Below are positions 45,391-57,729 of a stretch of 64,000 nucleotides of DNA, piece after piece (the first letter of the stretch is position 1; every line of letters begins with the position of its first letter). The translations under genes and the position numbers were made by a program. Under the pieces are notes generated by a model. The model saw only the letters and a list, made by a program, of their open reading frames with translations, did not search any database and had not been told where the DNA came from. This DNA is from Chondrosia reniformis (taxonomy: Eukaryota > Porifera > Demospongiae > Chondrillida > Chondrillidae): the NCBI GenBank assembly GCA_947172415.1, contig OX359194.1, forward strand, positions 2,418,001 to 2,482,000. The letters are read 5' to 3'.

Positions 45391-47542
45391 TCATTTGGTA
45401 GGTATCTTTTTCTTCTTTTTCCTGCAGGCCATAACTGTGTCCCTTTCTTCTGTTGGCTTGTCTGACTTAGGTAACTCTACAGATTCCTCTGCTAGTCTTG
45501 ATTCTAACACATGTACATTTTTGGCTTTTTGTTTTGATTTCTTCTTGTTTGGTTTAGTAACTGTTTCTCCTTGGTCAGACACATCTTCTGTGAGAGGTAC
45601 ATCTTCTTTCTTTAGTTTTTTTTTCCTTTTTGATAGTTGCAACACTTTCTGATTGGCAACTTTCCCCCTTAGCAACTCCAAGGTCACTGCCACCATTTGA
45701 GTCATATACTTTTGGGAAGTTGTTTACCTCACATGAAGTGGCAGTTCCACTGAAGGCATCCCATAACTGGTCCATCACTCCAGCATTAATACATGAAGAG
45801 AATTTATGGCAAAATTCTAACATAATTGAGACACATTAGATAAATGACATGCATAAATCATATGAATATTTGACAGTGACATCACAAATGGCAATTATCA
45901 AAAGTAACAATTTTCTTATCTGTATCAGTCCCTATAGGATGGCACTTAAAAATGGCTATCATATACAGTAGACCCTCGCTTATCTGGACCTCGAGTATCC
46001 GGCCACTCAGATTATCCGGCCTTAGATTCCGTTTCTAATTAACGTCCATCATTTAATAGCATGTACGAGTTTACGACAATGGCTAGCTGTAGTGATGTCT
46101 CCTTGAAAAGGAAGCGTAGTTGTGGTACTTTAAAGACCAAACTAACTTATTTGAACTAACCACTCGATGAAATCAACCGAAATACTACTCATTCCTCGCT
46201 TGAAAATATCGATCGAGGCGGTATTTCTTTTGCCTCACACATCCGGTTGTTTCAGTTATCCCGTTGGGTCCGGTTAAGCGAGGGTCCACTGTACTAGCAT
46301 GCAACACAAATACATTTTTACTAACTTCAAATTTCTTCCTCTTTCTTGGTACATTATGGTATGATGCAATAGCTTCCATCAGTTGTGCAATCTTGGGGTC
46401 CAATGAAGTGCTTTTAGCAGTGTCTTGAAATTTCTAAAAATAATTATATTCATAGACAATTAAAATAGATCAACGGGATTATAATGCATGACTGTCCTGA
46501 AGGTACAGAACATCTCCACAGTTCATACACAAGATTAGGACTATGGATACTATATTAGCAATACATTAAACATGTATCAAGGACTTAATTGAAGTCCTAC
46601 CAAGGACATTAAATTAATGATCTAATTAAATCATTACTATATAATATTGGTACACACTCCATTTTTAAATGGCTACTTCAAGGAGCCCAATAGAATTCAT
46701 ACAAAGGGAGACTGTACAGACACAAGACTATAGGACTTTTCACACTTACTTGAAGCCACTGCTCCTGTTTCCTCACTCCCTTTGTGGGCGTGTCCACAGT
46801 GGGTCCCTTGTACAGCTTCCCTTGGTACTTCTCCCCCTCAGAGATACAGGAGGTATGCACTACAGACAACAGAAGAATCGGATGACCAACAAAGAACTCA
46901 TTCCCCAAAACAAACCTCCCACCATGCAAATCATGAGAATACAGTAAAACCTGTGTTAGTGATCACCTAGTCTGGTGTGCTAGACCATCCTACAGGGGAC
47001 TAGGGACTGTTACGGGAGGAAGGGTCTAGTGGCAATGGAGATTAGTTGACACCTTTATTTATGGATTATTGTTAGATCAGCAACAAAGGTATTAAGGGTT
47101 GATGAAGGACAACTTGGAAAGTAAAATACAATCATGTCACTTTAATACGCTACATAAAGTCATTATGTACTTCACAGAGAGTGAGAGAACGGTAATTGTG
47201 AACACGGCTCTAAGTTACTCTGGGAGAGGAAGTTATTACAACTACTTTCAATATATTATAAAATGTTTGTGAATTGTTATAAACTTGGACACAGTAGTCA
47301 AACCACACCCAACAGTTAACACTGGGGGGGATATCTAGCAAGTGTGATTACATAAAAAGGGAAAATAGACAATCATGAAATAATTATCTATAAAACTAAC
47401 TCGCATATTCTTCTCCAACAAACTCTTTTCCACAGTCGATACAAGAGAACACATTGCAGTTGGCACATTCAAGTTGAAAATGCTTTTCAACCTTGCTCTT
47501 TTTAATACTCTGTCCACAAGCGTTGCAGATAAAGACTACCAT
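45391..47542 (-). pseudogene. LYAR copy 2, broken
   Basis: Exon 1 (47401..47542), exon 2 (46750..46859) and exon 3 (46326..46433) are intact and still encode the zinc fingers and the NVPRKRKKFE region. Exon 4 (from 45816) has lost one base relative to copy 1, which shifts the frame to an early stop. The intron after it is deleted, so exon 4 runs directly into an exon 5 fragment that has its own frameshift and ends at about 45400. If transcribed it could at most give a short zinc-finger protein. Confidence 0.82.
45966..46291. mobile_element. Tigger/pogo MITE in the LYAR pseudogene intron
   Basis: 326 bp with ends cagtagaccctcgcttatc and, reversed, cagtggaccctcgcttaacc, flanked by TA on both sides (45964-45965, 46292-46293). 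The paralogous site in unit 1 (about 35990) reads catatactagcatg with one TA and no insertion, which fixes the boundaries and the TA target. Confidence 0.9.
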
Positions 47543-47767
47543 TTCCACTCAAATCTTTAACACGTGTTCAAGGGAAAGTCCCTACTGATTCGTATTGTTT
47601 TAATGAGTGATTTATCTACAACTTTATGTCCTTCGAGTTAAGGCAACATTCTGATCCTTGTAATCTCTTTAGACCATTTGAACTACACGTTTAAGAAATA
47701 CTTTTGAAATAGTTTATCATTTTGATTGGTACAATATTGCAAACAGGCCAAATGTAGCTCATTGATA

Positions 47768-48280
47768 CAGTGGAACACGTTTATAACGAACACGGATTTA
47801 ACGAAATTTCGGTTGTAACGAAACGTTTTGAAAAAACGGTTTTAAACAACATAAAACCTTCGGCTTATAACGAAATTTTAGGGCGAATCTTGGAAAAATT
47901 CGTTTATAACGAAAGAGCTACCAGCTTACCACATCTTGTAGCCATAGAGAAGGAAATCAAGCAAGATGCGAAGGAGCTTGAAAATTGCAAAGTACAAACT
48001 ACACTAACGAACTTCTTTAGTTACAGTCCTGCATGACATTCTATAACTTGAAAATCGTATGTATACGAAATCACGCGATCGTTTATAATTTATTTTGATG
48101 TCAATGTACTACAAAAAACGAACAAATGACTTAGAGCTATAGACATTCCATCTATAATTTACCGTGACGAGTATGGATACGATGCGTGCCTGAAAACGTA
48201 TATCTTTTTTTATAACGAAATTCGGTTATAACGAAATAAATTTACTGCAATTTGAAGTTCGTTATATCCGTGCTACACTG
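47768..48280. mobile_element. Tigger/pogo-type element in the unit 2 promoter region
   Basis: 513 bp with inverted ends cagtggaacacgtttataac and, reversed, cagtgtagcacggatataac, flanked by TA. Plus-strand frames read QTTLTNFFSYSP at about 47997-48034, like the C-terminus of pogo-family transposases, so it is a deleted autonomous copy. It sits between the LYAR pseudogene and ankyrin-ROCO copy 2; units 1 and 3 lack it. Confidence 0.78.
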
Positions 48281-49045
48281 TATGTACTTAGGTGCAGATT
48301 CACGTTAGTTCCCGTTACCTGCTGAGTAGGGTGTGTCCATAGATGCTAGGGGGTGGTGCAGTGTACTTAGTACACTCCCACTTCTCCTCGATCAGCTTGT
48401 TTGTGAAATCTCTGCTTCTACTGAACCAAGTTAGGATGAAATTAGTTTAACAGAGACGTTGAGAATGTCTTAGAGAAAGAAATCAAAAATCTGAGAAAGC
48501 AAGTGAACAACAAGGTCAATATTCAGTTAAGTCATTCTCTCAAACATTTTCTCCCATTTGGAGTAGCCAATCTCTCACCTTCACTAGAGTCCTTATGGTT
48601 CATTTAATGTCCGATTGTTCTGTTATTTATCCTGACTTTCTCTTTACTTCATTGTTACTCCATTCCTAAAGTTCAGTAAGTGAAAACTAAGAGTATCATC
48701 ACCTTTGTCATATTGTGCTTGCTACACTACTTGTGTGTTTAAAAAGCTTTGTAGCTCAATCATTTGACTAAGCGAGGGAACAGATAACACATGGGTAGAT
48801 AGAGGATAGACTGTAGAAATGTGAAGGATGGTAGACTTCTGAAATCTCTTCTCTTTAGTAATTAAATCATAGTAATATATTAGTATTAGTAAAACTGTTT
48901 CATGATATTCATAAAGTGTTATTCTTAGAGGAGGGCTGTCTCCAGACATACTATCTCACTTTGGAAATGTGTCAGATGGTGTGTTCAGGTGCACTTCTGC
49001 CATTCCCTTATTAGGTGTGAGGCAGTGTCCCTTATCTGATTTGAG
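48281..49045. promoter_or_regulatory. Promoter region of ankyrin-ROCO copy 2
   Basis: It matches the unit 1 promoter closely and keeps the near-palindrome agtgtacttagtacact at 48360-48376, but the hairpin of units 1 and 3 is absent (ccatagatgctaggggg). Confidence 0.5.
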
Positions 49046-52000
49046 ATGAGTACTACTGAAAGTAAAGCTACAGTAGGTAGAGGTGGTGTCACTAGAGCTA
49101 CAGTAGGTGGAGGTGGTGTCACTAGAGCTACAGTAGGTGGAGGTGATGTCACTAGAGCTACAGTAGGTGGAGGTGATGTCACTATGGTATATGATAGGTG
49201 ATGTCACTATATGATAATTTACATACAATTTACATTACAACAAATAACTTATGGCCATTTTGACTGACACTCACTCACTTTTTAATCAGTCACATATAGG
49301 TCATGATTAGATTATATATGCTAAATGGTACTACTGTATGGTAATAAAGTGTATGCAACAATGCCATAAATTTATAGAGATTATCTTGGTCACACAGAAC
49401 AGTAGTAAACATTAGTATATCATGCATATACAGTACACATAAACAATTTTCTTAATAATTTATGCTCTTTCTTGTTAACATGTCTACAGGAAGCTCTAAA
49501 GAAAGCTGTAAAATCTGGAAATAAGTCTTCAGTTAAACAGCTGCTTCACAGTCATCCTAATCTGTTGTCATGGAGAGATGCTAGAGGATGGAGTTGTCTA
49601 CACTGGGCAGCTGGTTTTGGTAGTACTGATATAGTAAAGTGTCTGCAAACTGAGTATCATATGGATCCATTGGATACTGCTAATGTAAGCAAACATCACA
49701 TTCCTACAGACTTTGTGATTACAGCAGAGATGTATGTATAGATGTTCTGTAACCCTTTGATGTCAAATGATAAAAACATGTTTTAACTAGCTGTCTTGAT
49801 ATTAATGGTCACACTGTATCATAAGTACTAACAGTAAACAAGTATCAAGGTCCTAGATACTTTAGAATTAGAATTATAAACAGTATAACATTTTGAGCCA
49901 ATTTATGTATCTGGTGATGGTACACAAAATGGATCCAAAGACTGTGAAGAAGGTACGACATGTACTGATGTGCTTTAGCAAAGTGAACCCTGTAATGTGT
50001 AGTTGAACTTTAATTGTAAATGTGTTTCTTAATACTGATTTGCATATAGAATGGATCAAACTCACTGCCTATAGCAGCTGTTAATGGTCAGTTTATTGTT
50101 GTTAAGTACTACATTGAAGAGTATAAAATGGATCCTCAGACTGTGGATGAGGTGAGGTGGGAGGATTAATGCACCATCAAAGAAGCAGTTACAGTAGTAC
50201 ATATGATGTAGGCATGTTCCTCTATTGATCATGATGGTATTTCTATTACTTTAGGATGGATGGAATACATTACATTATGCATCAAGATCATGTTCTCTTG
50301 AGATAATTAAGTATCTGATGGTGAAACACAAAATGGATCCAAAGACTGTGACTAAGGTACGACATGCACTGATGTGCTTTAGCAAAGTGAACCCTGTAAT
50401 GTGTAGTTGGACTTTAATTGTATATGTGTTTCTTAATACTGATTTGCATATAGGATGGGGCAAATTCACTACATATAGCAGCTGGTAATGGTCAGTTTAT
50501 TGTTGTAAAGTACTACATTGAAGAGTGTAAAATGGATCCTCAGACTGTGGATGAGGTGAGGTGGGAGGATTAATGCACCATCAAAGAAGCAGTTACAGTA
50601 GTACATATGATGTAGGCATGTTCCTCTATTGATCATGATGGTATTGCTATTACTTTAGAATGGATGGAATACATTACATTATGCATCAAGATCATGTTCT
50701 CTTGAGATAATTAAGTATCTGATGGTGAAACACAAAATGGATTCAAAGACTGTGACTAAGGTAGGACAGGCACTGATGTGCTTTAGCAAAGTGAACCCTG
50801 TAATGTGTAGTTGAACTTTAATTGTAAATGTGTTTCTTAATACTGATTTGCATATAGAATGGATCAAACTCACTGCTTATAGCAGCTGCTAATGGTCAGT
50901 TTATTGTTGTCAAGTACTACATTGAAGAGTGTAAAAAGGATCCTCAGACTGTGAATGAGGTGAGGTGGGAGGATTAATGCACCATCAAAAAGGCTGTTAC
51001 AGTAGTACATATGATGTAGGCATGTTCCTCTATTGATCATGATCCTATTTCTATTATATTAGAATGGATGGAATACATTACATAATGCATCAGCGTCAGG
51101 TTCTCTTGAGTTAGTTAAGTATCTGGTGGTGAAACACAAAATGGATCCAAAGACTGTGACTAAGGTACAACATGCACTGATGTGCTTTAGCAAAATGAAC
51201 CCTGTAATGTGCAGTTGCACTTTAATTATAAGTGTTTTTCTGAACACTGATTTGCATATAGGATGGATCAAATTCACTACATATAGCAGCTGCCATTGGT
51301 TGGTTTATTGTTGTAAAGTACTACATTGAAGAGTGTAAAATGGATCCTCGGATTGTGGATGAGGTGAGGTGGGAGGATTAATGCATGATCAAAAAGGCTG
51401 TTACAGTAGTACATATGATGTAGGCATGTTCCTCTATTGATCATGATCCTATTTCTATTACTTTAGGATGGATGCAATACATTACATTATGCATCACATT
51501 CAGGTTCTCTTGAGATAGTTAAGTATCTGATGTTGAAACACAAAATGGATCCAAAGACTGTGACTAAGGTACAACATGCACTGATGTGCTTTAGCAAAAT
51601 GAACCCTGTAATGTGTAGTTGAACTTTAATTGTAAATGTGTTTCTGAATGCTGATTTGTATATAGGATGGGGCAAATTCACTACATATAGCAGCTGCCAT
51701 TGGTTGGTTTATTGTTGTAAAGTACTACATTGAAGAGTGTAAAATGGATCCTCAGACTGTGAATGAGGTAAGGTGGGAGGATTAATGCACCATCAAAGAA
51801 GTAGTTATACCTAAGTAATATGTATTGTCAGAACTAGAGCTTTTCATTAAATACCTTAAATTACTTAACTAAAAGACACATTTGTTCACTTTCAGATGAT
51901 GATGCACTTAAAAATGTCTATCGTTTTGGCACTTTGTTGTATTCTCAAAAATATGTAGCTATAGAACTCTATTGCATTAGCATTGTAAGTATCATTGCAT

Positions 52001-55000
52001 GAGAATTTGACTTTACCCAATTATGGGAGTGATGAGATAAGATAATTAATTGTAAAATCTTGTGACTGTCTATAACTGCTGAACTGCCTAAATTTTGTAA
52101 TAATACAATTAAGATTTGAGGTATATATTCCTGCCACTGATGGTTACTGGTAAAGGTATTTTGTAACTAAAATTATAGTATGCTTGTTTGTATATACTGA
52201 TCAGTTGTTTAAAAGTTTTCTTTTATTTGCATTAGTTATCCACATATTTTACTGTAATGTATGTGTTCCAGATTTATTCTACTTAATAAAGTGCGTAGAG
52301 TGTATAACAACTTTAGCAATCTAATGGCTAGATATGAAAGGACATGTTTTTTATTTGTCTATAGGATGGTAAAACTGCACTTGATTTAGCTAAAGAGGAG
52401 AATCATCTCCAAATTATGGAATATCTATCACAATCTCCTGTTAATAAGCATGTAAGTTTTATTATCCACTAATTGTCTAAAATGACAGTAATCTACATAC
52501 ATATGTGTATTGTTATAGGATGAACCAGCTACATTGCTTAAGGAGGAAGAGGACACTGATAAGGTTGACCTGTCCTCTACTCAAAACATAGTAAGTCGCA
52601 TATTATTAATCACATCTACATCCAGTGCTCAATGCTTATAATGATGTCTGTAGACTTTTAATCTTAAAAGAGCTAGCATATAAAGTAGAAACCTGGCCTT
52701 CGCTGGCTTGTTTCAATTTACCTTGGCTCAATGGAACATAATTTTTGAATCCCATACTATGGTGTAGGAATAGTATATGCCATTTTTGTGTAACATCATT
52801 TACACATCATTAATTATTGAGTAAGAAGTTTCAGGAATATGTAAGACTGTCAGCTGTTGCATAATTCCAACTTCATGCAGCATATACACTGTTTACGCAT
52901 GGGTGTATAAACAGATGCATGGGTCTTCCTTATATGTGAACGGTACCAATTATCAAGGACCAATTACCTGCAATCATTGGAAGAATCTCCCTAAATGGGA
53001 TTTAAAGGGAAATTCTCTCTATTCCGGCAAGGCATGGCAATCTGGGCATTGTAATTCCAAAAATCTTATGCGTCTCTTCATCTAAAGGCTTCCTCTTTAA
53101 TAACTGCTCCACTGGTCTCAGCAATTTAGAGAATCCCTATATGTATATGGCGCCTTGCCATCCACACGGCACAACCGGACCTAACAGCACAGCTACTGAC
53201 TGAAGTATGTCCAAACATTGCAGTAGAACCAACACTGCAGCCACTATCAGGTAAACTTTTCAATACAACAGCACCATCAGAGAGAATAATGCCAGACTAG
53301 ACAAGGCACAAGACTTTTGGGACAACAGAGAAGCATTAGGGCATTCAATTCCTTTTCCCTATCTAACAACCAAACCATGCACAAGGAATGCCTGCTACAG
53401 AAAACATGAAAAGGAGAAAATATGAAAATATGAAAGGAGGATTATCGATGTAGAGCATGGCACTTTTACTCCACTTGTGTTTTCAACCAATGGTGGCTGG
53501 AGCCCTTCAACCAGTCTTTTTCAGAATATTGGCTGCCTTGATTGCTAAGAAGAAATCACAGCATTATCATATAACAATTGACTATATCAGGTGCCAAGTC
53601 TCCTTCTCATTGATTAACTTAGCGATAATGTGCCTCAGGGGTGCAAGGTCATCTTTTCATTCACCAGCATGTGACTATAGTGATGATCCGCTGGACTTAC
53701 TGTATAGTGATTAAAAGTACTGTGTCATATAATCGCATCTGGCACACAGGGAACACGTAAGCGTCTAAGTACAAGAAATACACATATGAAATACACATAT
53801 GTGTTTAACACCTAATTATTTATGGCTGCCATATATTATGATTAGGTGTTAACACGTACGACAGATTCCAACTATGGAACTATCATGTTTACTGGTGCGA
53901 AAACGAGCCTTCAATTTTCTACATAACGTACGGAATGCCTTTGAAACAAACATTTGCCAGATTTCCAACTTGGATTAACACCTGCCATCGTTTACTTGCA
54001 CGTGTAACATGTGTGTACATATTTTACACACATGTTACATGACAGACGCTGGGTGCCTGCCTCAGTACTTTTAATCACAACCTCCTCTCAAATCTCCCCA
54101 CAAGTGCCAACAAATGCTGATGCCCAACTCTCATATTTTGTACACTGAAAACAATTCCATATTGATATGGTGTTCTATGACATTTTTGAATACATTGTAT
54201 AAGTACAAGGAACAGAGCACTGATATATAGAATAATTTGGCTATAGTGAATATATAATATGTAGATTGTAAACAAACTTACGTGTTTTCCCAAACTGGTT
54301 TGTATGTACATCACTATATACATATGAATAGTAATTATAATTATTACTTATATTTCTATCCTTCAGACTGATACAACGTTAATGGCTAATCCAACTTGGA
54401 TTGAGGACTACCAGAAGGCTATTGATAAGCGTGGATCAGTTATAGTTAAGGTAGTTCGTGCTATTTTCTGTGGATCCCCAGAAGTGGGAAAGTCCTCACT
54501 GAAATACAACCTTGTCTATGGCAAGTCAAAGGAGGTTAAGATTAGCACTGGTGTTGCAGAATCTCCAGAAGTGGTTATTGCCACCAACTACCTTGCCACA
54601 GGAAGTGATGCAGACTGGATTCCAGTTGATGAAGAGGTGATGGAGACATTGGTACGCACATGTACTAATCAGGGAGATTATGAGGAGCGCTCTACTTACC
54701 CAACACCAAGCTTTCCTCCTGATGAAGAAGATCCTGAAGTCGAAGCAATTTCTTCCACACAGGTCACTCCATCTCCTCTTCCCATTTCAGAGTCTACACA
54801 GGACAGACCAATAACCCCAACCACCGAACCAGTCAGGTTACCTGATGATGCTCAAGAAGACTCCACTGTTGCTCCTCAAGTGAAGCGACTACAGGATATT
54901 CGAGATGAAGTGTTGGGAAAGCAAGATCTTAGCGATCTTAATCTGAAAGAAGCGACCTTTATCCACTTCTTGGACAGTGGAGGTCAGCCATCTTTTCAAG

Positions 55001-57279
55001 ACTCCCTCCCCTTTCTCCTCACAATGCCTTGTACTTACATTCAAGTCTTCAATGCATCAGAAGATCTGAAGGAAGAAGCCAATATGACCTTTAGATCCCA
55101 AGATGGTCACACCTACAAGCTCCCACCAAATCATGGCCTTACATCCATTGATCTAATGTTGAGATCGTTCTCCAGCATCTACACTGCTGCCTCAAAGCCA
55201 ATGGATCCGAGGATCAAGGATATACTGAGGAGTCAACCACAGCTACAAATATTTCTGGTGGGCACCTTCAAGGATAAGCTCTTTTCATTACTGAGAGAAG
55301 ATCAGGAAGCAAGATTGGAATCAATCGTCACCCAACTAAATCAATTAGGAGGAAAGCCTTATCACACCTTTATAGTGAAGAATGATGTACCCTCTAGACG
55401 TACACTGGCTGATTCTCTCAAAGACAGCCATGATCCCCCAGAGTCTGTTTCATGGCCTTTTATCATCAACAACATGATGAGCAAAGATGGACCTCCTTCA
55501 GAAGAGGATCTTGCGACTCTTAAAGCACTTAGATCCAAAATCCTCAGTGCTTCAAAGAAGAGATCCACCAATGGCTTTGAGCTAGACATGCCACTGACGT
55601 GGTTTCTCCTTTACGTCATCACCTGCAAGAATGAACAAAAGTTTATTCGATACGACGACTTGAAGGAGTTCTGTAACCAAAGCAGCTACCTGGATACTGA
55701 AGATGCTGATCGCCAGTTTGAAGGAATGCTGACCCTATTTCACATGCTTGGGTTCTACGCATTCTTTGACCACACTGAAACCTCACGAGAGTGGATCTGC
55801 ACTGATATCACAGCTCTGTATGGTGAATTTGCAAACCTGCTGACTGTGCACTTCAAGGATCCACTCTCTTTTAATGGTGATGCAGCCCGGTCATTCCACT
55901 GTTCTGGCATCATTCGTCAAGCAGATTTTGAAGAGCTCTTCAATGAATTAGGCATCAACGAAGCAATTCCCAAAAAATGGCTGCTGGAGGTCATTCACCA
56001 CTTAGGACTAGCAGCAAAGTACCAATCAGATCCTGAAGAGTACTTCATGCCTCTAGTCTTGCCCTATGGGAAAGTGAAGGTTCCCGAACGTACATTAGTG
56101 GAGAATCTCTGCTTTGCATACAAATACCTTGGAAGCCATGGCAGGATTGACCTCCTTGACCTACCCAGAGGCCTATTCTGTCGCCTTGTGGTACAGCTCT
56201 CAGAGCAAGTTAAGGGAAGAAACCTTAAGCCTCAGACTGCAAACTGTGATCAGACTACAGCTGCCTTCAACTCAGGTGGTCTCAATGTCTACCTGATGGA
56301 GAAACCAGGTCGATTAGAGTTACAAGTTGAGTGCAGCAGTTTATTCTATCCAGAGAAGAGTCCAAGTGATCGTTACTCAGAGTTGCATGAGCGATGCAAA
56401 GAAATTCGCAACGTTGTCCACTCCACTATTCAGGAAATCAGTTCCAATATGATGGACGGAATGCCTCCAGCCAAGAAACCACAGCTTCAAATTGGATTCC
56501 TGTGCAGATGTGACTCCACCAAACCAGCTCACCTGGCTCTTGTTGAAGAGGACAAGGCTAATGAATGCCTAGTCTGCCAACTTGAGAAAAGGAGGCCATT
56601 TGATGAAGAAACTAGAATTTGGTTTGAGCCAGTCAGCAAAGGACAATCTGATGCTGCAGGTACGTACAGTGATCATTTTTAGTTCTCTTGGAATTTACTA
56701 TATACGTAGTAGTGTCTCATGATCATTACGTTAATTTATTGTTACTTTTCATGTTTTTTTGTTTTATTCACTGATTATAGAAGTATATAAGTAATTAAAA
56801 ACCGAGATGGGAATATAGTATTAATTAATACTATATTCCCATTCTTAAGTAATAAATGGGATGTACTTTCTCACTTAACATACTCAGCTGCTATATTTAT
56901 TTTAAATCTCCAAGTGAAAATATTTATATTAAATTTGTTTATATACTTATGTACAGTAATTTTACTTTCTATTATAGTACTCAAGAAACAGGAAATTAGA
57001 GCATTTCTTAAAGATGTTGGCACTCACTTGATGCAAAATTGTGACATGAAAATCCTCTATGTTGATCTCCACTTAAAGAATGCGCTTTCTGATGAACAAC
57101 TAGAAATATTATCACAATGTTCTTCAGTTAAAGAGATCAATAAAAGGATTTACGAGTTCTTCTTCAATGATCCTTCAGCCCATAAGCTTCAGACACTTTC
57201 TGAAGTAATCAAGACCTACCCTTCTTATGAAAACAATATAGAACTAGCTACAAAAATTGACAAATTTGTAAGTCAATAA
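49046..57279 (+). CDS. Ankyrin - Roc - COR - CARD-like protein (ROCO family), copy 2
   Basis: Exons: 49046..49186, 49490..49684, [49872..49952 optional], 50050..50151, 50255..50356, 50454..50555, 50659..50760, 50858..50959, 51063..51164, 51262..51363, 51467..51568, 51666..51767, 52365..52451, 52519..52590, 54367..56659, 56978..57279; 1335 residues without the optional exon. Nine regular one-repeat ankyrin exons replace the five of copy 1, and the N-terminal ten-residue repeat is present four times. The Roc part has G1 GSPEVGKSS (K513), G3 DSGGQ and G4 TFKD; COR motifs FHMLGFYAFF and YFMPLVLPYG match copy 1 at roughly half the positions. The last exon is not a death domain: FLKDVGTHLMQNCD, ALSDEQLEIL and LQTLSEVIKTY follow the six-helix pattern of a CARD. 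The CARD call rests on pattern only. A LINE fragment sits in the intron before the large exon. Confidence 0.78.
51896..51958 (+). other. Possible alternative terminal exon of ankyrin-ROCO copy 2
   Basis: Identical partner of 40410..40472: acceptor, 20 codons, TAG in the phase of the preceding ankyrin exon. Confidence 0.25.
53160..53715 (+). pseudogene. LINE-type retrotransposon fragment, broken
   Basis: Scattered frames on the plus strand match the C-terminal region of non-LTR reverse transcriptase ORFs common in sponges and corals: VEPTLQPLSG near 53220, then HGTFTPLVFSTNGG near 53456, IRCQVSFSLINLA and LRGARS near 53640. Frameshifts and stops separate them. It lies in the intron between the ankyrin part and the Roc exon of copy 2, where unit 1 has no such insertion. 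Confidence 0.6.
54004..54038. repeat. Perfect 14-bp inverted repeat
   Basis: Arms gtaacatgtgtgta and tacacacatgttac with a 7-base loop, in the same intron as the LINE fragment. Confidence 0.8.
56807..56842. repeat. Perfect 36-bp palindrome before the CARD-like exon
   Basis: Each half is 18 bases (atgggaatatagtattaa and its complement) with no spacer. It lies in the intron (56660-56977) that separates the shared GTPase exon from the exchanged C-terminal exon of copy 2. Confidence 0.92.
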
Positions 57280-57287
57280 TTTTAATT

Positions 57288-57315
57288 GAGCTGGGAAGTT
57301 ATTCTACAAGCAGTT
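57288..57315 (+). pseudogene. Fossil of a death-domain exon
   Basis: gagctgggaagttattctac and the following bases match the copy 1 death-domain exon (gagctgggaaatgattttac, coding SWEMILQAV) at about 24 of 28 positions. It lies just after the stop of the CARD-like exon and runs into the shared 3' UTR. It shows that copy 2 once carried the death-domain exon. Confidence 0.7.
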
Positions 57316-57729
57316 AAAAATTTAACAAAACATATTCCATTTCAGTTCCACAGTCAGCAAAGCAACTGAACTAGATCTTCAGTGATCTTGTTGGTCAAGT
57401 GATCTGTCTACAGTTGGTTCATCTCATAATGTAAACTTCTTTAAAGTCCTTAACCCTTCACCTAATACTACACCATTGACCACCATTGTATATATTGTTC
57501 TGTACATGTACATGAGTTATATTAGTCACTGAATATCGATCAGTTAACTATGATGATCGTGATATCAAATTTTGAGTGTGTTTTAGTATCGATATGTTTG
57601 CAGATGCATGAATCTGATTATATGTCACATGACATAACTTGTCTACTAGCTAATGAAGTGAAGTGTACGAGCGTTCTTTTTTTGTGTTCATCAGATTTTT
57701 ATTTCTATTTCTGTTTACTTTTTTCCTTT

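Larger units (their letters stand above)
45391..57720. repeat. Segmental duplication, unit 2 (LYAR pseudogene + ankyrin-ROCO copy 2)
   Basis: From the LYAR exon 5 fragment through the shared promoter, the ankyrin exons and most of the following intron (to about 52840), the sequence follows unit 1 (34850-41367) closely, introns included. The GTPase/effector part (about 52840-57340) is strongly diverged from its counterpart in unit 1, and similarity resumes in the 3' flank. Confidence 0.8.

Noticed and set aside
47770-48036. 88-residue protein between LYAR copy 2 and ankyrin-ROCO copy 2
   Set aside because: It lies within a Tigger/pogo element and reads its terminal repeat and a transposase fragment.
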